Source: Planosporangium thailandense (lineage in GTDB: Bacteria > Actinomycetota > Actinomycetes > Mycobacteriales > Micromonosporaceae). From it: 56,289 nt of DNA. The stretch spans positions 1 through 56,289 of the forward strand of contig NZ_JAATVY010000034.1 of NCBI RefSeq assembly GCF_011947195.1. Reading direction: 5' to 3'. The stretch's first letter is position 1, and each line of letters opens with the position of its first letter. Below the pieces are notes generated by a model. The model was not told the DNA's origin. It saw only the letters and a list, made by a program, of their open reading frames with translations, and did no database searches. This document shows, one piece after another, positions 36,431-44,359 of this stretch. Made by a program: the position numbers and the translations under genes.

Positions 36431-36451
36431 CCTCTCTACGTCAAGCGCTGA
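33374..36451 (+). CDS. LAL-family (large ATP-binding LuxR-type) transcriptional regulator, copy 2
   Basis: 1025 residues from GTG 33374 (ATG 33407 is an alternative). It has the same architecture as copy 1: Walker A GDPGVGKTA (about 70-78), Walker B LLVLVDDVPWID, helical repeats and a C-terminal LuxR domain (LTAQERQIAALAATGLTNKQ; LSHRTVGAHLHRIF). Two insertions distinguish it: about 35 residues after V-N-T-R-P-I-L, and about 25 in the middle (DPPGAAAPAADEATISDRR). Its end is extended past the copy-1 stop. The recognition helices are identical in the two copies, so they should share DNA targets but may differ in inducer. Confidence 0.88.
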   Translation: MNTRPILGRCPMLTSSQPIHQSLSGRHHQTGQPVRSRPVADLVGRTAELEQIDSLLAGHRPIGPGLLLRGDPGVGKTALLDAAAARAQAAEMRVLRASGAEFEADIGFSALHQLLYPLRERADRLASRHRDVLHQVFGLAPGPAPDPLVVSTAVLALLGQVAAERPLLVLVDDVPWIDHASATVLGFVTRRIGNDPIAFLAAARTGVDSFFDQVRLPEREISPLGEQPAATLLDILHPNLPPPVRRRLLDEAAGNPLALRELPALLTERQRSGQDTLPAFLPLNGRLEAIFAAGVRALPAPTQQALLLAALEPDASLATIRSAAHGRADVDDLAPAQQADLVRIDAVTGPMVFRHPLIRSAIVQTSSPAERRAAHQALAAALAGDPERRAWHLAEAATGPDETVARALDEAALAAWRRGDPPGAAAPAADEATISDRRRGGASAAVAALVRAGELSPHPADRSRRLVEAAYLANLTGQLDQVPRLLADAGHGPDTPTGLVFAATAYLLTHAEGEIDAAQRLLARALDDIADTAKTTNNWDSYGILYALLVVSIFAARPEPWQLLNTALGRFDPEAVTPFRLCYDAYVDPVRTADTVREGIAHAFAALPADAAPWQVIPLAWAAVGVDALSDYRYLVRRVIDRQRDGGAITMVIAGLRMLCIDSYSHGQWDEAETMAREGLDLTAVCGYQLLEGQLRSHLACIAAARGNVDRARALTDEITTWAASHGIGVTQAYALRARTLAALGQGDYEEAYVQAARATPPGAPSSGFPDRWMILDLVAAAVHTGRRQEARAHVAAVQQAGIARISPRTALLIAGAAALAADDDQAGPLFETALSLPETDRWPFEQARIHLYYGQWLRRTHDTTRARLHLRAAIETFDRLGARPWAERAGNELRATGIPTTARPDTRSATLTAQERQIAALAATGLTNKQIGQQLFLSHRTVGAHLHRIFPKLGITSRAALRDALETITPDENDQAPQSASPNENQDGQRSRFAMHRRNSAESHNAVLNALNIRTNLAPLYVKR

Positions 36452-36590
36452 CGAGGAAGGGTGTTCTAGGGTGGCTGTCGGCGGGTCCGGGAAGTGACTG
36501 TTCCGAAGAGCTGGCCTCGGGGATTGGGTCAGCCGCGCTGGATTGCAGAGCCGCTCCCCGTTGTCCTCCCGGGCCCGTCCTCACCGCCTT

Positions 36591-36960
36591 TGCGTCTTTA
36601 ACCATCTGCTGTAGACCAGGTCGGACAGTCGCCGTTTCAGGGCTCGCATGGCCTCCATCGACGTCTTGCCGGCGGCGAGTTTGCGCCGGTAGTAGCGACG
36701 TCCTTCGGTGTCGTGGCGGAGTTGGACGACGGCCATGATGTGCAGGACCCGGTTGATGCGCCGGTTGCCGGCACGCGACAGTCGGTGCCGGGTGTGGTCG
36801 CCAGAGGAGGTGTCCAGCGGTGCGGTGCCGTTCCACGAGGCGAAGTGCCCGCGGCTGGCGAAGCGGGCGATGTCGACGATGTCACCGAGCGGCGCCGGAC
36901 GGGCCGATGCCGTGCAGCTGTTGCAGGCTGCTGCCGGCGGCGGCGGCGACCAGCTCGGTC
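36591..36960 (-). mobile_element. IS110-family transposase, C-terminal remnant (fused to rve remnant)
   Basis: The minus strand reads LTELVAAAAGSSLQQLHGIG with P-S-G-A-A-R, and after a frameshift near 36885 DIVDIARFASRGHFASWNGT, APLDTSSGDHTRHRLSRAGN, then RRINRVLHIMAVVQLRHDTE and YRRKLAAGKTSMEAMRALK, stopping at 36591. This is the IS116/IS110/IS902 C-terminal domain. Its N-terminal DEDD part is replaced by the integrase-core remnant to the right. Confidence 0.8.
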
Positions 36961-36961
36961 A

Positions 36962-37380
36962 GTTGCCGGTCGGCGTCGGCGGTGAATACCGCGTCGAAGA
37001 CCGCCGTGAACTCCGTGTCCCGGTCGCGGAGCAGGAATCGCAGGTCCTCTACCCGCTGGTCGAGGTCTACCAGCAGATTCCGCACCTGCTGGGCTATCCA
37101 GGCGCCGGTCGGATGCGCCGTCACCCCGACGACATGGACCCCCGCGGGTGGCGATCTCGACGAAGAACAGGATGTAGATCCGCTGGAGGAACACTGTGTC
37201 GACGGTGAAGAAGTCGCACGCCAGGATCGTGCGCGCTTGGGCGGTCATGAACTGTTTCCAGGTCGGCCCGGACCGCCTCGGAGCCGGGTCGACCCCGGCG
37301 TCGTGAAGGATCTTCCACACGGTGCCCGCCGCGATCCGGTAGCCGAGGCCGATCAGTTCACCCTGGACACGTGCGGACGA
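36962..37380 (-). mobile_element. rve-type transposase remnant
   Basis: The minus strand reads ELIGLGYRIAAGTVWKILHD, ILACDFFTVDTVFLQRIYIL, then after a frameshift HPTGAWIAQQVRNLLVDLDQ and RFLLRDRDTEFTAVFDAVF. Both aspartates of the integrase core are present. The sequence then passes directly into the IS110 C-terminus at about 36962, losing the catalytic Glu. It belongs to the same general family as the elements at 2.4, 15.5, 29.5 and 47.9 kb, but to a different subgroup. Confidence 0.75.
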
Positions 37381-37431
37381 GTGAGGGCGGCGCGCCGCTC
37401 AGCGTCGAGGGTGTCATCGCGGCGAGGCTCG

Positions 37432-38670
37432 TCATGCTCGCCCTTCGACCTGGCTGAGCGTGCCGGCGTTCGGGTTACGCGCAGCGATGGCAGTGAACAG
37501 GGTGGCGATCAGGGCAAGTACGCCGTATCCGAGCGCGATCTGCGGTAGCGAGAAGGTGCGGGAAAGCTGACCGGAGATGAGGCTGGGGAAGGTGGCACCG
37601 CTGTAGCTGAGGAGATAGACGACGGCGAAGATAGGTGCCCGGTCGGCCAGGGAGCTGCCATACAGTAGGCCGCGTGTGGCGGCACTGATGGCGATACCCT
37701 GCGCGGCCCCCGCGACGATAGTTGCGACGATGAACAACGGCAATGTACCGGTGGCGATCGCAGCGATGATACCGATCCATCCAACCAGGAAGGCGATCAT
37801 GCCGATACGCTGCGCGGCCGCGGGCGAGAGCCGACCGCCAAGTGGGGCGCCCAGCGCGCTGGGGCCCATGTAGGCGGCGAACACCAGTCCAAGAACGAGC
37901 GAGCTGTTGGTGTGAAGTTGATCTTCGACCAGGGCGGGCACGAAGGCCTGGTAGAAGGCCCCGGTCGCCCAGGTGCCTAGCAACACCGCGGCTGCGACGG
38001 GGAGCAGATGCCTGACTCGGACCGGCACGCGAACGCTAGGGCGCAATGACCGCCAACCGCCCGGCGAGGGGGTCGCGGTCTCCGGGCTGATGGCGACGAG
38101 TGCGGCGGACAGCAGGAGCAGGCCAATGACGACCAGGTAGATGAGGTCACGAGGCCACGGGCCGAACTGAACCAAGGCACCGGACGCGATGGCGCCCACA
38201 GCGAGACCGAGCATGACCGTTTGGCTGGAAGCGACCGACGCCAGCCAGGTCGGCCTGGACGGCGCGGCGTCGACAATGTAGGCGGTGAGACTACTGCTGG
38301 CGAGCCCGGCGCCGAGGCCCATCAGAAGTCGACCAGCGATCAGGATGCCTATGTCGTGCACGCTCAAGAGCAGCAGACAACCGAGTACGAGCAGTCCGAG
38401 GCTGGCGATCGCGGTAGGCCGTCGACCCACGTGATTGGACAGTCGCCCCAGCACCAGCAGTGTGCCGAGAGTAGCGGCGGAGTAGGCGACGACGGTCAGC
38501 GAGATGCCGGCGTTGGTGAACCCTTCCTGGGCCCGGTAGATGTTGAACAGCGGGATCGTTGAGCCCGCCGCGGCGAACACGGCGATCAGGGAGACCACCC
38601 CGGATATGAATGCCAGCCGGAGCGGTCTGCCCTGACGAACCTGATTGAGCGCTGGGGCCACGGTGTGCAT
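37432..38670 (-). CDS. Major-facilitator-superfamily transporter
   Basis: 412 residues from ATG 38670 with AGAAAGG upstream; the longer in-frame extension is rejected. About twelve hydrophobic helices; the loop between helices 2 and 3 is GRLSNHVGRRPTAIASLG, the MFS signature G-x-x-x-D/N-x-x-G-R-R. It resembles drug-efflux permeases of the 12-helix type. The NTF2-like gene 120 bases upstream is on the same strand and probably co-transcribed. Substrate unknown. Confidence 0.87.
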   Translation of the reverse strand: MHTVAPALNQVRQGRPLRLAFISGVVSLIAVFAAAGSTIPLFNIYRAQEGFTNAGISLTVVAYSAATLGTLLVLGRLSNHVGRRPTAIASLGLLVLGCLLLLSVHDIGILIAGRLLMGLGAGLASSSLTAYIVDAAPSRPTWLASVASSQTVMLGLAVGAIASGALVQFGPWPRDLIYLVVIGLLLLSAALVAISPETATPSPGGWRSLRPSVRVPVRVRHLLPVAAAVLLGTWATGAFYQAFVPALVEDQLHTNSSLVLGLVFAAYMGPSALGAPLGGRLSPAAAQRIGMIAFLVGWIGIIAAIATGTLPLFIVATIVAGAAQGIAISAATRGLLYGSSLADRAPIFAVVYLLSYSGATFPSLISGQLSRTFSLPQIALGYGVLALIATLFTAIAARNPNAGTLSQVEGRA

Positions 38671-38791
38671 CAAGCCGTGCCTTTCTCTTGTTCTGAACCA
38701 GGCCGGCGGCTCTGGAAGTTTCGAGGGGCGTGCGTCCACGTAGCCGCACACCGCATGGCCCTCGCATGTGTCTGACCGCGTTCTGGGGGCG

Positions 38792-39172
38792 TTAGGCGCC
38801 CGGAGCGATCGCACAGGCTGCGACGCAGAGCCACATGCCCCCACGCTTCTGGTACACGTCGGTGTACAAGGCTTCCTGCACCGAGCCATCGGCGATCATG
38901 GTGTAGCTGCCGCGACCGTGGATCAGCGCAACGTCGCCGAGGATCCGGATATTGACGTCGAGGAGGGTCAGATCCTTGAAGGGGCGCGGCTTTGCGATGT
39001 ACTCCAGGTACTCGTCGCGATTGCGGGTGACACCCGGAGTCTGCACGATGAAGTCTTCAGCGAGCAGCTCGCGGAACCGCTCGGCATCGCTGGCCTGGTC
39101 CGCCTGGTTGTAGGCGAGGTTGAGCTGCTTGAGGATCGCCAGATCTTCGGCGGACTGCTTGGTGTCGTTCAT
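38792..39172 (-). CDS. NTF2-like / SnoaL-like family protein
   Basis: 126 residues from ATG 39172 with AAGGAGGAA upstream. NLAYNQADQASDAERFRELL and AEDFIVQTPGVTRNRDEYLE, followed by a beta-sheet end (ALIHGRGSYTMI, DVYQKRGGMWLCVA), fit the cone-shaped NTF2-like fold used by ketosteroid-isomerase-like enzymes and polyketide cyclases. The product may be an enzyme or a binding protein. It heads the unit with the MFS transporter and is divergent from the oxidoreductase gene at 39.7 kb. Confidence 0.82.
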   Translation of the reverse strand: MNDTKQSAEDLAILKQLNLAYNQADQASDAERFRELLAEDFIVQTPGVTRNRDEYLEYIAKPRPFKDLTLLDVNIRILGDVALIHGRGSYTMIADGSVQEALYTDVYQKRGGMWLCVAACAIAPGA

Positions 39173-39671
39173 TTTCCTCCTTCGTCGCGCCGCACGTGCA
39201 ATTCGCGGGGTGCGCTGAACTTCTGTCGTGGGGGTTCAGCATCCGCGCAGACGCTCTGCGGCTGATGGCATCTGCGCGCTCCGTCCGCGAGGCGCGGGCG
39301 TGGTAATCCCATGAGCTCGGTCGATCCTTCAACCTTGACCAGATGGGACGATTTAGTCCAGCCTAGAATACTGCGTCACCGTTCAGCAAGCGTGCCGTCT
39401 TGGCCACGACCAGCCCGATGCTGCGATCCGATCGGACAAATGCTAGGTCAGTGTTGGTCTGATGACCTGACTCACTCGCGTGCGCGACCACCCGCAGCAG
39501 GCTTCGCCAGTGCAACCGAACTTGCATGACTGGACTGTAGCGTCCTGTTCTCGGGTAGAGTCTATCAGCGTCTCGAAGACTTCTTCGAGATCACGCGGTC
39601 CGCTAGGTCGTCCAGATTTGGCTGGGCGGTATACGCCGCGCAGGCAAGCACAGGACACAGGGAGATGCCCA
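39173..39671. promoter_or_regulatory. 500-base divergent intergenic region
   Basis: No protein is supported here. The region is less GC-rich than its surroundings and separates the NTF2/MFS unit from the oxidoreductase-GNAT unit, so promoters for both should lie here. TTGACC at 39335-39340 with TAGAAT at 39364-39369 is too widely spaced for a standard promoter. GGAC-N6-GTCC at 39346-39359 is a weak inverted repeat that a TetR-like protein might use. Confidence 0.35.
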
Positions 39672-40589
39672 ATGAAGGCCATTGTGGTGACGGATCAGGC
39701 TGCAGGAACGACCGGGATGACGCTGGTAGAGCGTCCGCAGCCGGAGGCTGCTAGTAACGATGTCCTCGTTGAGGTATATGCGTCGGGATTCACGCCCGGC
39801 GAGCTGACGTGGCCCGGGACCTGGGCCGATCGCGCCGGGCGGGACCGTACGCCGTCGATCCCTGGTCACGAGGTGGCGGGTGTGGTCAGCGCTCTCGGCT
39901 ATGGCACGCGCGGGCTGTCAGTAGGCCAGCGGGTGATCGGTCTCGCGGACTGGACGCGTGACGGCACGCTGGCGGAGTACGTGGCCGTGGAGGCGCGTAA
40001 CCTCGCACCTCTGCCGGGCGATATCGACTTCACGGTGGGCGCGAGCCTGCCGATCTCGGGCCTGACCGCGTGGCAAGGGCTGTTCGTTCACGGCCGCTTC
40101 CAGGCGGGGCAGAGTGTCCTCGTGCACGGCGCGGCTGGTGGCGTGGGCTCGATGGTGACGCAGCTCGCCCGTGAGGCCGGCGCCCACGTCATCGGAACCG
40201 GACGTGCCGCCGACCGGCAGGACGCGCTCGACTTCGACGCCCACGAGTTCGTCGACCTCGACAACGACTCGCTGGAAGACGCCGGCGGAGTCGACCTGGT
40301 ATTCGACGCGATCGGCGGCGACATCGGGAAGCGATCGGCGGCATTGGTCCGAGCTGGAGGGATGCTGGTGACCATCGCCGGGCCGCCCGAGGCGCAGCCG
40401 ACGGACGGTCTCGCCGTTGATTTCGTGGTCGAGGCCGATCGCACGCAGCTGGGTGAGATCGTCCAGCGCGTCCGGGATGGTCGGCTACGGACGAACATTG
40501 GCCAGGTCGCGGACCTCGACGACGCCGTTGCCGCATTCAACCCGACTGAGCGGGTCAAGGGGAAGACGATCATCCGCGTACGTCCGTGA
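39672..40589 (+). CDS. NADPH-quinone-oxidoreductase-type medium-chain dehydrogenase, copy 1
   Basis: 305 residues from ATG 39672. GroES-like N-terminus (MKAIVVTDQAAGTTGMTLVE), conserved IPGHEVAGVVSALG, cofactor loop VLVHGAAGGVGSMVTQLARE and the closing EGKTIIRV-like end (KGKTIIRVRP). No zinc-ligand cysteines are present, which puts it with zinc-free quinone oxidoreductases that use NADPH. It is closely similar to the gene at 41.6 kb, and two GNAT genes lie between them on the same strand. Confidence 0.87.
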   Translation: MKAIVVTDQAAGTTGMTLVERPQPEAASNDVLVEVYASGFTPGELTWPGTWADRAGRDRTPSIPGHEVAGVVSALGYGTRGLSVGQRVIGLADWTRDGTLAEYVAVEARNLAPLPGDIDFTVGASLPISGLTAWQGLFVHGRFQAGQSVLVHGAAGGVGSMVTQLAREAGAHVIGTGRAADRQDALDFDAHEFVDLDNDSLEDAGGVDLVFDAIGGDIGKRSAALVRAGGMLVTIAGPPEAQPTDGLAVDFVVEADRTQLGEIVQRVRDGRLRTNIGQVADLDDAVAAFNPTERVKGKTIIRVRP

Positions 40590-40637
40590 GGACAAAGAAC
40601 ACGCCCTGACGAACAATTTGCGAAGGAACTCACCCTG

Positions 40638-41096
40638 ATGACAGAACCCATCGAGCCGACCCGCTACGCCTTCGAGTACCCCGACGAGGCCGGATACCCG
40701 GACGGGACAGGCACGCTCAGTCAGGACCAGGCCATCCTCATCGACGAGGTGATCGATGATCCCCATGCCCCAGCGTTCGACTTCTATGTCGTCAACGATG
40801 AGGCGACCGGCATCTACGAGGCCATCGTCGGCGACACCCGGATTGCCGGCTTGCCCTACAACGTCGCCGGCGCTGATCGACTCGTGCTGCTGGCCACTTC
40901 CGTGCTCCCCGAGTTCCGCGGGCAGGGCGTCGCTACCGAGCTGATCCGACGTGTTCTCGATGACGTGCGCACACAAGGGAAGACGGTCACCGCCATGTGC
41001 CCGATTGTCCGGACCTTTATCGAACGCAACCCTGAGTACGTCGATCTCATCGACCCGGAGCACCCCGGCAGGACTAAGAGTTCGCACCGCGCCTGA
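40638..41096 (+). CDS. GNAT-like N-acetyltransferase (YjdJ type), copy 1
   Basis: 152 residues from ATG 40638 with GAAGGAAC upstream. The acetyl-CoA loop LPEFRGQGVATELIRRVLDD is followed by KTVTAMCPIVRTFIERNPEY, the C-terminal half of small YjdJ/Gtn-type GNATs. The N-terminal 50 residues lack clear family similarity. It is paralogous to the next gene. The acceptor is unknown; small GNATs of this class are often of unknown role. Confidence 0.8.
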   Translation: MTEPIEPTRYAFEYPDEAGYPDGTGTLSQDQAILIDEVIDDPHAPAFDFYVVNDEATGIYEAIVGDTRIAGLPYNVAGADRLVLLATSVLPEFRGQGVATELIRRVLDDVRTQGKTVTAMCPIVRTFIERNPEYVDLIDPEHPGRTKSSHRA

Positions 41097-41132
41097 ACCA
41101 ACCCTCCAGCTCCCCTACCAGAAGGTACGACA

Positions 41133-41609
41133 GTGACAACGACAGTCGAGGCCGAAGCGGCCAACCGTGAAGAGAGCAACGCCGAACTCATCGCTGCTCT
41201 GAATAAGGAGATCGCCAGCGAGGTGGCATCCAGCTGGGAGTTCGATGTCATCAACGATGCGGAGCGCGGCCGATGGATCGCCGCTCTTGGCGCAGAACCG
41301 ATCGGTGAACTCACCTATCGGTTCGTCGGAGGCCGTGTCGTTCTGCTCTCGACCTGGGTCAACCACGCCTACCGCAAGCAACAGGTAGCGACAGAACTCG
41401 TCGCTCGCGTACTGGATGAGATCCGCGCAACCGGGAAGAACATCACCATCATTTGCCCGGTCATCGGTGAGTTCATCGCCCGCAACCCGGAATACCTCGA
41501 TCTCATCGACAAAGTGCATCCAGGCTCCGGCGCGTATCCCCACCACGACTCGACGGTCGCCCAGCACGACGAGCATCAGATCGGCACCTTCGAGCACGAC
41601 CTGGCCTGA
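41133..41609 (+). CDS. GNAT-like N-acetyltransferase (YjdJ type), copy 2
   Basis: 158 residues from GTG 41133 with AGAAGG upstream. It shares the same plan with copy 1: LSTWVNHAYRKQQVATELVA and KNITIICPVIGEFIARNPEY. The R-G-Q-G of the acetyl-CoA loop has become R-K-Q-Q, so cofactor binding may be weakened. A 25-residue histidine/acid-rich tail follows. It lies 36 bases after copy 1 and 29 bases before the second oxidoreductase. Confidence 0.78.
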   Translation: MTTTVEAEAANREESNAELIAALNKEIASEVASSWEFDVINDAERGRWIAALGAEPIGELTYRFVGGRVVLLSTWVNHAYRKQQVATELVARVLDEIRATGKNITIICPVIGEFIARNPEYLDLIDKVHPGSGAYPHHDSTVAQHDEHQIGTFEHDLA

Positions 41610-41638
41610 AAGAGGAACTATTATAGAGAGGCATTCAG

Positions 41639-42583
41639 ATGAAAGCGATCGTGGTGACGGACCGGGCTGCCGGGACAGCCGGGATGAGGTTGGTGGAACG
41701 GCCCGACCCTGACACGGCGCGACTCGCAAGTCTTGAGGGCGCCAACTACGGCGATGTCGTCGTTGAAGTTCATGCATCGGGGTTCACCGGGGATGAGCTC
41801 GACTGGCCTTCGACCTGGGTCGATCGCCTCGGGCGTGACCGAACGCCGACGATTCCCGGCCACGAAGTGGCCGGTGTGGTCACCGCGCTCAGCTATGGCG
41901 CCGCTGGCTTGTCGGTGGGTCAGCGGGTGTTCGGCCTGACGGACTGGACCCGCGACGGCACTCTGGCGGAGTACACGGTGGTCGAGGCGCGCAACCTCGC
42001 GCCGTTGCCGGGAGACGTTGACTTCACGGTCGGCGCAGGCGTCGCGATGACAGGCCTGACGGCGTGGCAGGGGCTGTTCGAGCATGGTCACCTCCTCGCA
42101 GGACAGAGCGTCCTCGTGCACGGTGCGGCCGGAGGAGTCGGATCGATGGCGGCACAGCTCGCCCGCGAGGCCGGCGCCTACGTCATCGGTACTGGACGCG
42201 CCGCTCACCGTCAGACCGCGCTCGACTTCGGTGTGCAGGAGTTCGTCGATCTTGGGAACGACACGCTGGAAGACATCGGCGGCGTCGATCTGGTGTTCGA
42301 TGTCTTCGGCGGCGACATCGGAAGACGGTCCGCGGGTCTCGTCCGAGCAGGAGGAAAGCTGGTATCGGTCGCCGGCCCGCCCGAGGCACAGCCAAAGGGC
42401 GGCCTAGCGCTCGATTTCGTCGTCGTGTCCGATCGCGCGCAGCTCGGTGAGATCGCGCAACGGGTCCGTCACGGACAGCTGCGGACGCACATCGGCCAGG
42501 TCGCCAGCCTCAACGATGCCGTTGCTGCCCTCAACCCGGCCGAACCGATTAGCGGGAAGACCGTCATCCGCGTTCGTCCGTGA
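41639..42583 (+). CDS. NADPH-quinone-oxidoreductase-type medium-chain dehydrogenase, copy 2
   Basis: 314 residues from ATG 41639. Nearly colinear with the gene at 39.7 kb: MKAIVVTDRAAGTAGMRLVE, IPGHEVAGVVTALSYG, VLVHGAAGGVGSMAAQLARE and SGKTVIRVRP. A 9-residue insertion near residue 30 (ARLASLEGA) accounts for the length difference. Zinc-free type. It closes the four-gene unit and is followed by a 13-bp inverted repeat and IS4 debris. Confidence 0.87.
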   Translation: MKAIVVTDRAAGTAGMRLVERPDPDTARLASLEGANYGDVVVEVHASGFTGDELDWPSTWVDRLGRDRTPTIPGHEVAGVVTALSYGAAGLSVGQRVFGLTDWTRDGTLAEYTVVEARNLAPLPGDVDFTVGAGVAMTGLTAWQGLFEHGHLLAGQSVLVHGAAGGVGSMAAQLAREAGAYVIGTGRAAHRQTALDFGVQEFVDLGNDTLEDIGGVDLVFDVFGGDIGRRSAGLVRAGGKLVSVAGPPEAQPKGGLALDFVVVSDRAQLGEIAQRVRHGQLRTHIGQVASLNDAVAALNPAEPISGKTVIRVRP

Positions 42584-42607
42584 GAGACGAGAGATAACCA
42601 GCTCGCG

Positions 42608-42662
42608 CCGAGCCCATTTGTCCGACTGCTCCTTTGTTCCGCAGCCGTGCAAATGGGCTCGG
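42608..42662. repeat. 13-bp perfect inverted repeat
   Basis: CCGAGCCCATTTG (42608-42620) pairs exactly with CAAATGGGCTCGG (42650-42662) around a 29-base loop. It begins 25 bases after the oxidoreductase stop. It could terminate that transcript or be the end of the IS4-like element; CGAGCCCATTT also occurs at 44108, after the TetR gene. Confidence 0.75.
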
Positions 42663-42664
42663 AA

Positions 42665-43150
42665 TCCTGAAGGGTGCAGCTCGACGGATCGATGATGCGA
42701 ACCGCGGCTCCGGCGATGATCAGGCAGTACGAGCCGTCCCGGTAACGCCGCAAATGTCGGGGGCTTACGGTTGCTGCTCAGGCGTACCAGGAAGTGCGCG
42801 TCGGTACCTGCGAGGCCGGCGAGGAACGTGTTGCTGTCGAAGCCGCGATCAAGCAACACGATCACCCCGGCGTGCAGACTGCGCAGCAGCCGGCGGGCCC
42901 GGATCGTCTCACCCCGGCTCTTCGGCCCGAAGACCGCGTCGATGACCGCCCGGGACCGCAGGCGACCAGGGCCACCAGCCGGATCTGCGGGTATCCGGCC
43001 TGGCCGTGTTGGCTGCGGCCCCAACCCAGGCGCGCCACGGTGCCCGGACAGTCGGGCACGTCCAGCACGGTGGCATCGATCGCGGTCACCAGCAGGCCAC
43101 GCCACCACGCCCCGGCGGATTCCCTCTTGTTGTTTGATGGCCGCAGCCGG
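42665..43150 (-). mobile_element. IS4-family (DDE_Tnp_1) transposase remnant
   Basis: Three frames of the minus strand give consecutive parts: WWRGLLVTAIDATVLDVPDC with a first catalytic D, LGWGRSQHGQAGYPQIRLVA, then AVIDAVFGPKSRGETIRARR and VIVLLDRGFDSNTFLAGLAG with the second D, then DGSYCLIIAGAAVRIID. Two frameshifts interrupt it, and both the N-terminus and the final Glu region are missing. Confidence 0.75.
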
Positions 43151-43450
43151 GTTCAACTGCGGGTGATACGTGTGACGTGCAGACGCATGACAACGAGCGT
43201 TGACACACGTTGACCTCCGGCGCGCAGCTCACGACGCATCGCCGAGCAACCCCTGATTGCCACAGCGAGGACCAAATGGTCCCGGAAAGACTCGCCTATC
43301 GCTGATCTCGCGGACCTAGCACCCGTTGAATCAAGCTGGCGGCGCATGCGTTCGTCCTGCACCACCACGCGAATGCGACATAACGCCGGATGGACTCCAA
43401 GGCCCCATCCTCCGTGGATCATCTGGCGCACCGCTGGATACACTTGACCC

Positions 43451-44107
43451 ATGGCCGACGAGCAGGTGGCTGCGCCGTCGAAGCAGCGGAGGATCACTCA
43501 ACGGGGCATCGCGACGCGAGAGCGGATCCTCGAGGCGGCGAACCGGCTGATGTCCGTGCGCGGAGTGACCGCGACGACCCTTGACGACGTCCGCGAGGCA
43601 AGCCAGACGAGCAAGTCTCAGCTTTACCACCACTTCGCCGACAAGCAGGAGCTCGTGCGCGCGTTGGTCAAATATCGAGGCGCGCTTGTGCTTCAGCGCG
43701 AGCGCGGAGGGCTCGAACGACTGAGATCGTTCTCAGGGCTGGTCCGGTGGCGTAATGCGCTGGTCCAGGCCAACTCGCTGAACAACGGCAAATACGGGTG
43801 CGGCCTCGGGTCGATGGCTGTCGAGCTGTCCGATCACGATGAGCAGGCTCGATCGATGCTGTCGGAGACGTTTGCGGCATGGGAAAAGCTGATCAGTGAT
43901 GGTCTGCACCGGATGCGGGACAGCGGTGCACTGCGCAAGGACGCCGACCCGGAGAAGTTGGCCACGGGGTTGATGGCAGCTTTGCAAGGCGGCTACTTGC
44001 TGGCGAACGCCGCGCACAACGTCGCGCCCATGGAAGTTGCTCTGGACATGGCGCTGGAACACATCAAATCGTTCCTCGTGGAGTCGTCCGGCGAACCGAC
44101 CCGCTAA
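43451..44107 (+). CDS. TetR-family transcriptional regulator
   Basis: 218 residues from ATG 43451. The helix-turn-helix is RERILEAANRLMSVRGVTAT with TLDDVREASQTSKSQLYHHF. The C-terminal ligand domain (GCGLGSMAVELSDHDEQARS, then AALQGGYLLANA) is the TetR_C type often linked to oxidoreductases and reactive-electrophile stress. With IS4 debris as the only interruption, it may control the upstream oxidoreductase-GNAT unit. The gap 43157-43450 holds no recognisable gene. Confidence 0.85.
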   Translation: MADEQVAAPSKQRRITQRGIATRERILEAANRLMSVRGVTATTLDDVREASQTSKSQLYHHFADKQELVRALVKYRGALVLQRERGGLERLRSFSGLVRWRNALVQANSLNNGKYGCGLGSMAVELSDHDEQARSMLSETFAAWEKLISDGLHRMRDSGALRKDADPEKLATGLMAALQGGYLLANAAHNVAPMEVALDMALEHIKSFLVESSGEPTR

Positions 44108-44109
44108 TC

Positions 44110-44290
44110 GAGCCCATTTCATTGTGATCGGGCGGGTCACGGCGGGTGCGAACAGGCCTGAGATCGATGAGGGCGAGGCTCCAGGTGAGACAGTAGTCGA
44201 ACCAAGATCCGTCGGCCTTGAAGTCACCGGCGGTGATCGCCCGGAAGCCGTACCACGCCCCCACCGGAGGGCCACATAAGACCGCTACGG
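44110..44290 (-). other. Coding-like minus-strand fragment
   Basis: The minus strand reads AVLCGPPVGAWYGFRAITAG then DFKADGSWFDYCLTWSLALI. The codon usage looks real but there is no start, and the fragment runs into the end of the MocR gene upstream on the same strand. The family is not recognised. Confidence 0.3.
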
Positions 44291-44359
44291 CTGAGCTGAC
44301 CGGCACCGTTGCCGGCGTACAGGTACATGTTGCCGGAGAAGACGGCGGCGACGTCGGCC

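Noticed and set aside
39443-39682. Minus-strand small frame in the divergent region before the first oxidoreductase
   Set aside because: It would overlap the promoter and start of the oxidoreductase and has no family resemblance or ribosome-binding site.
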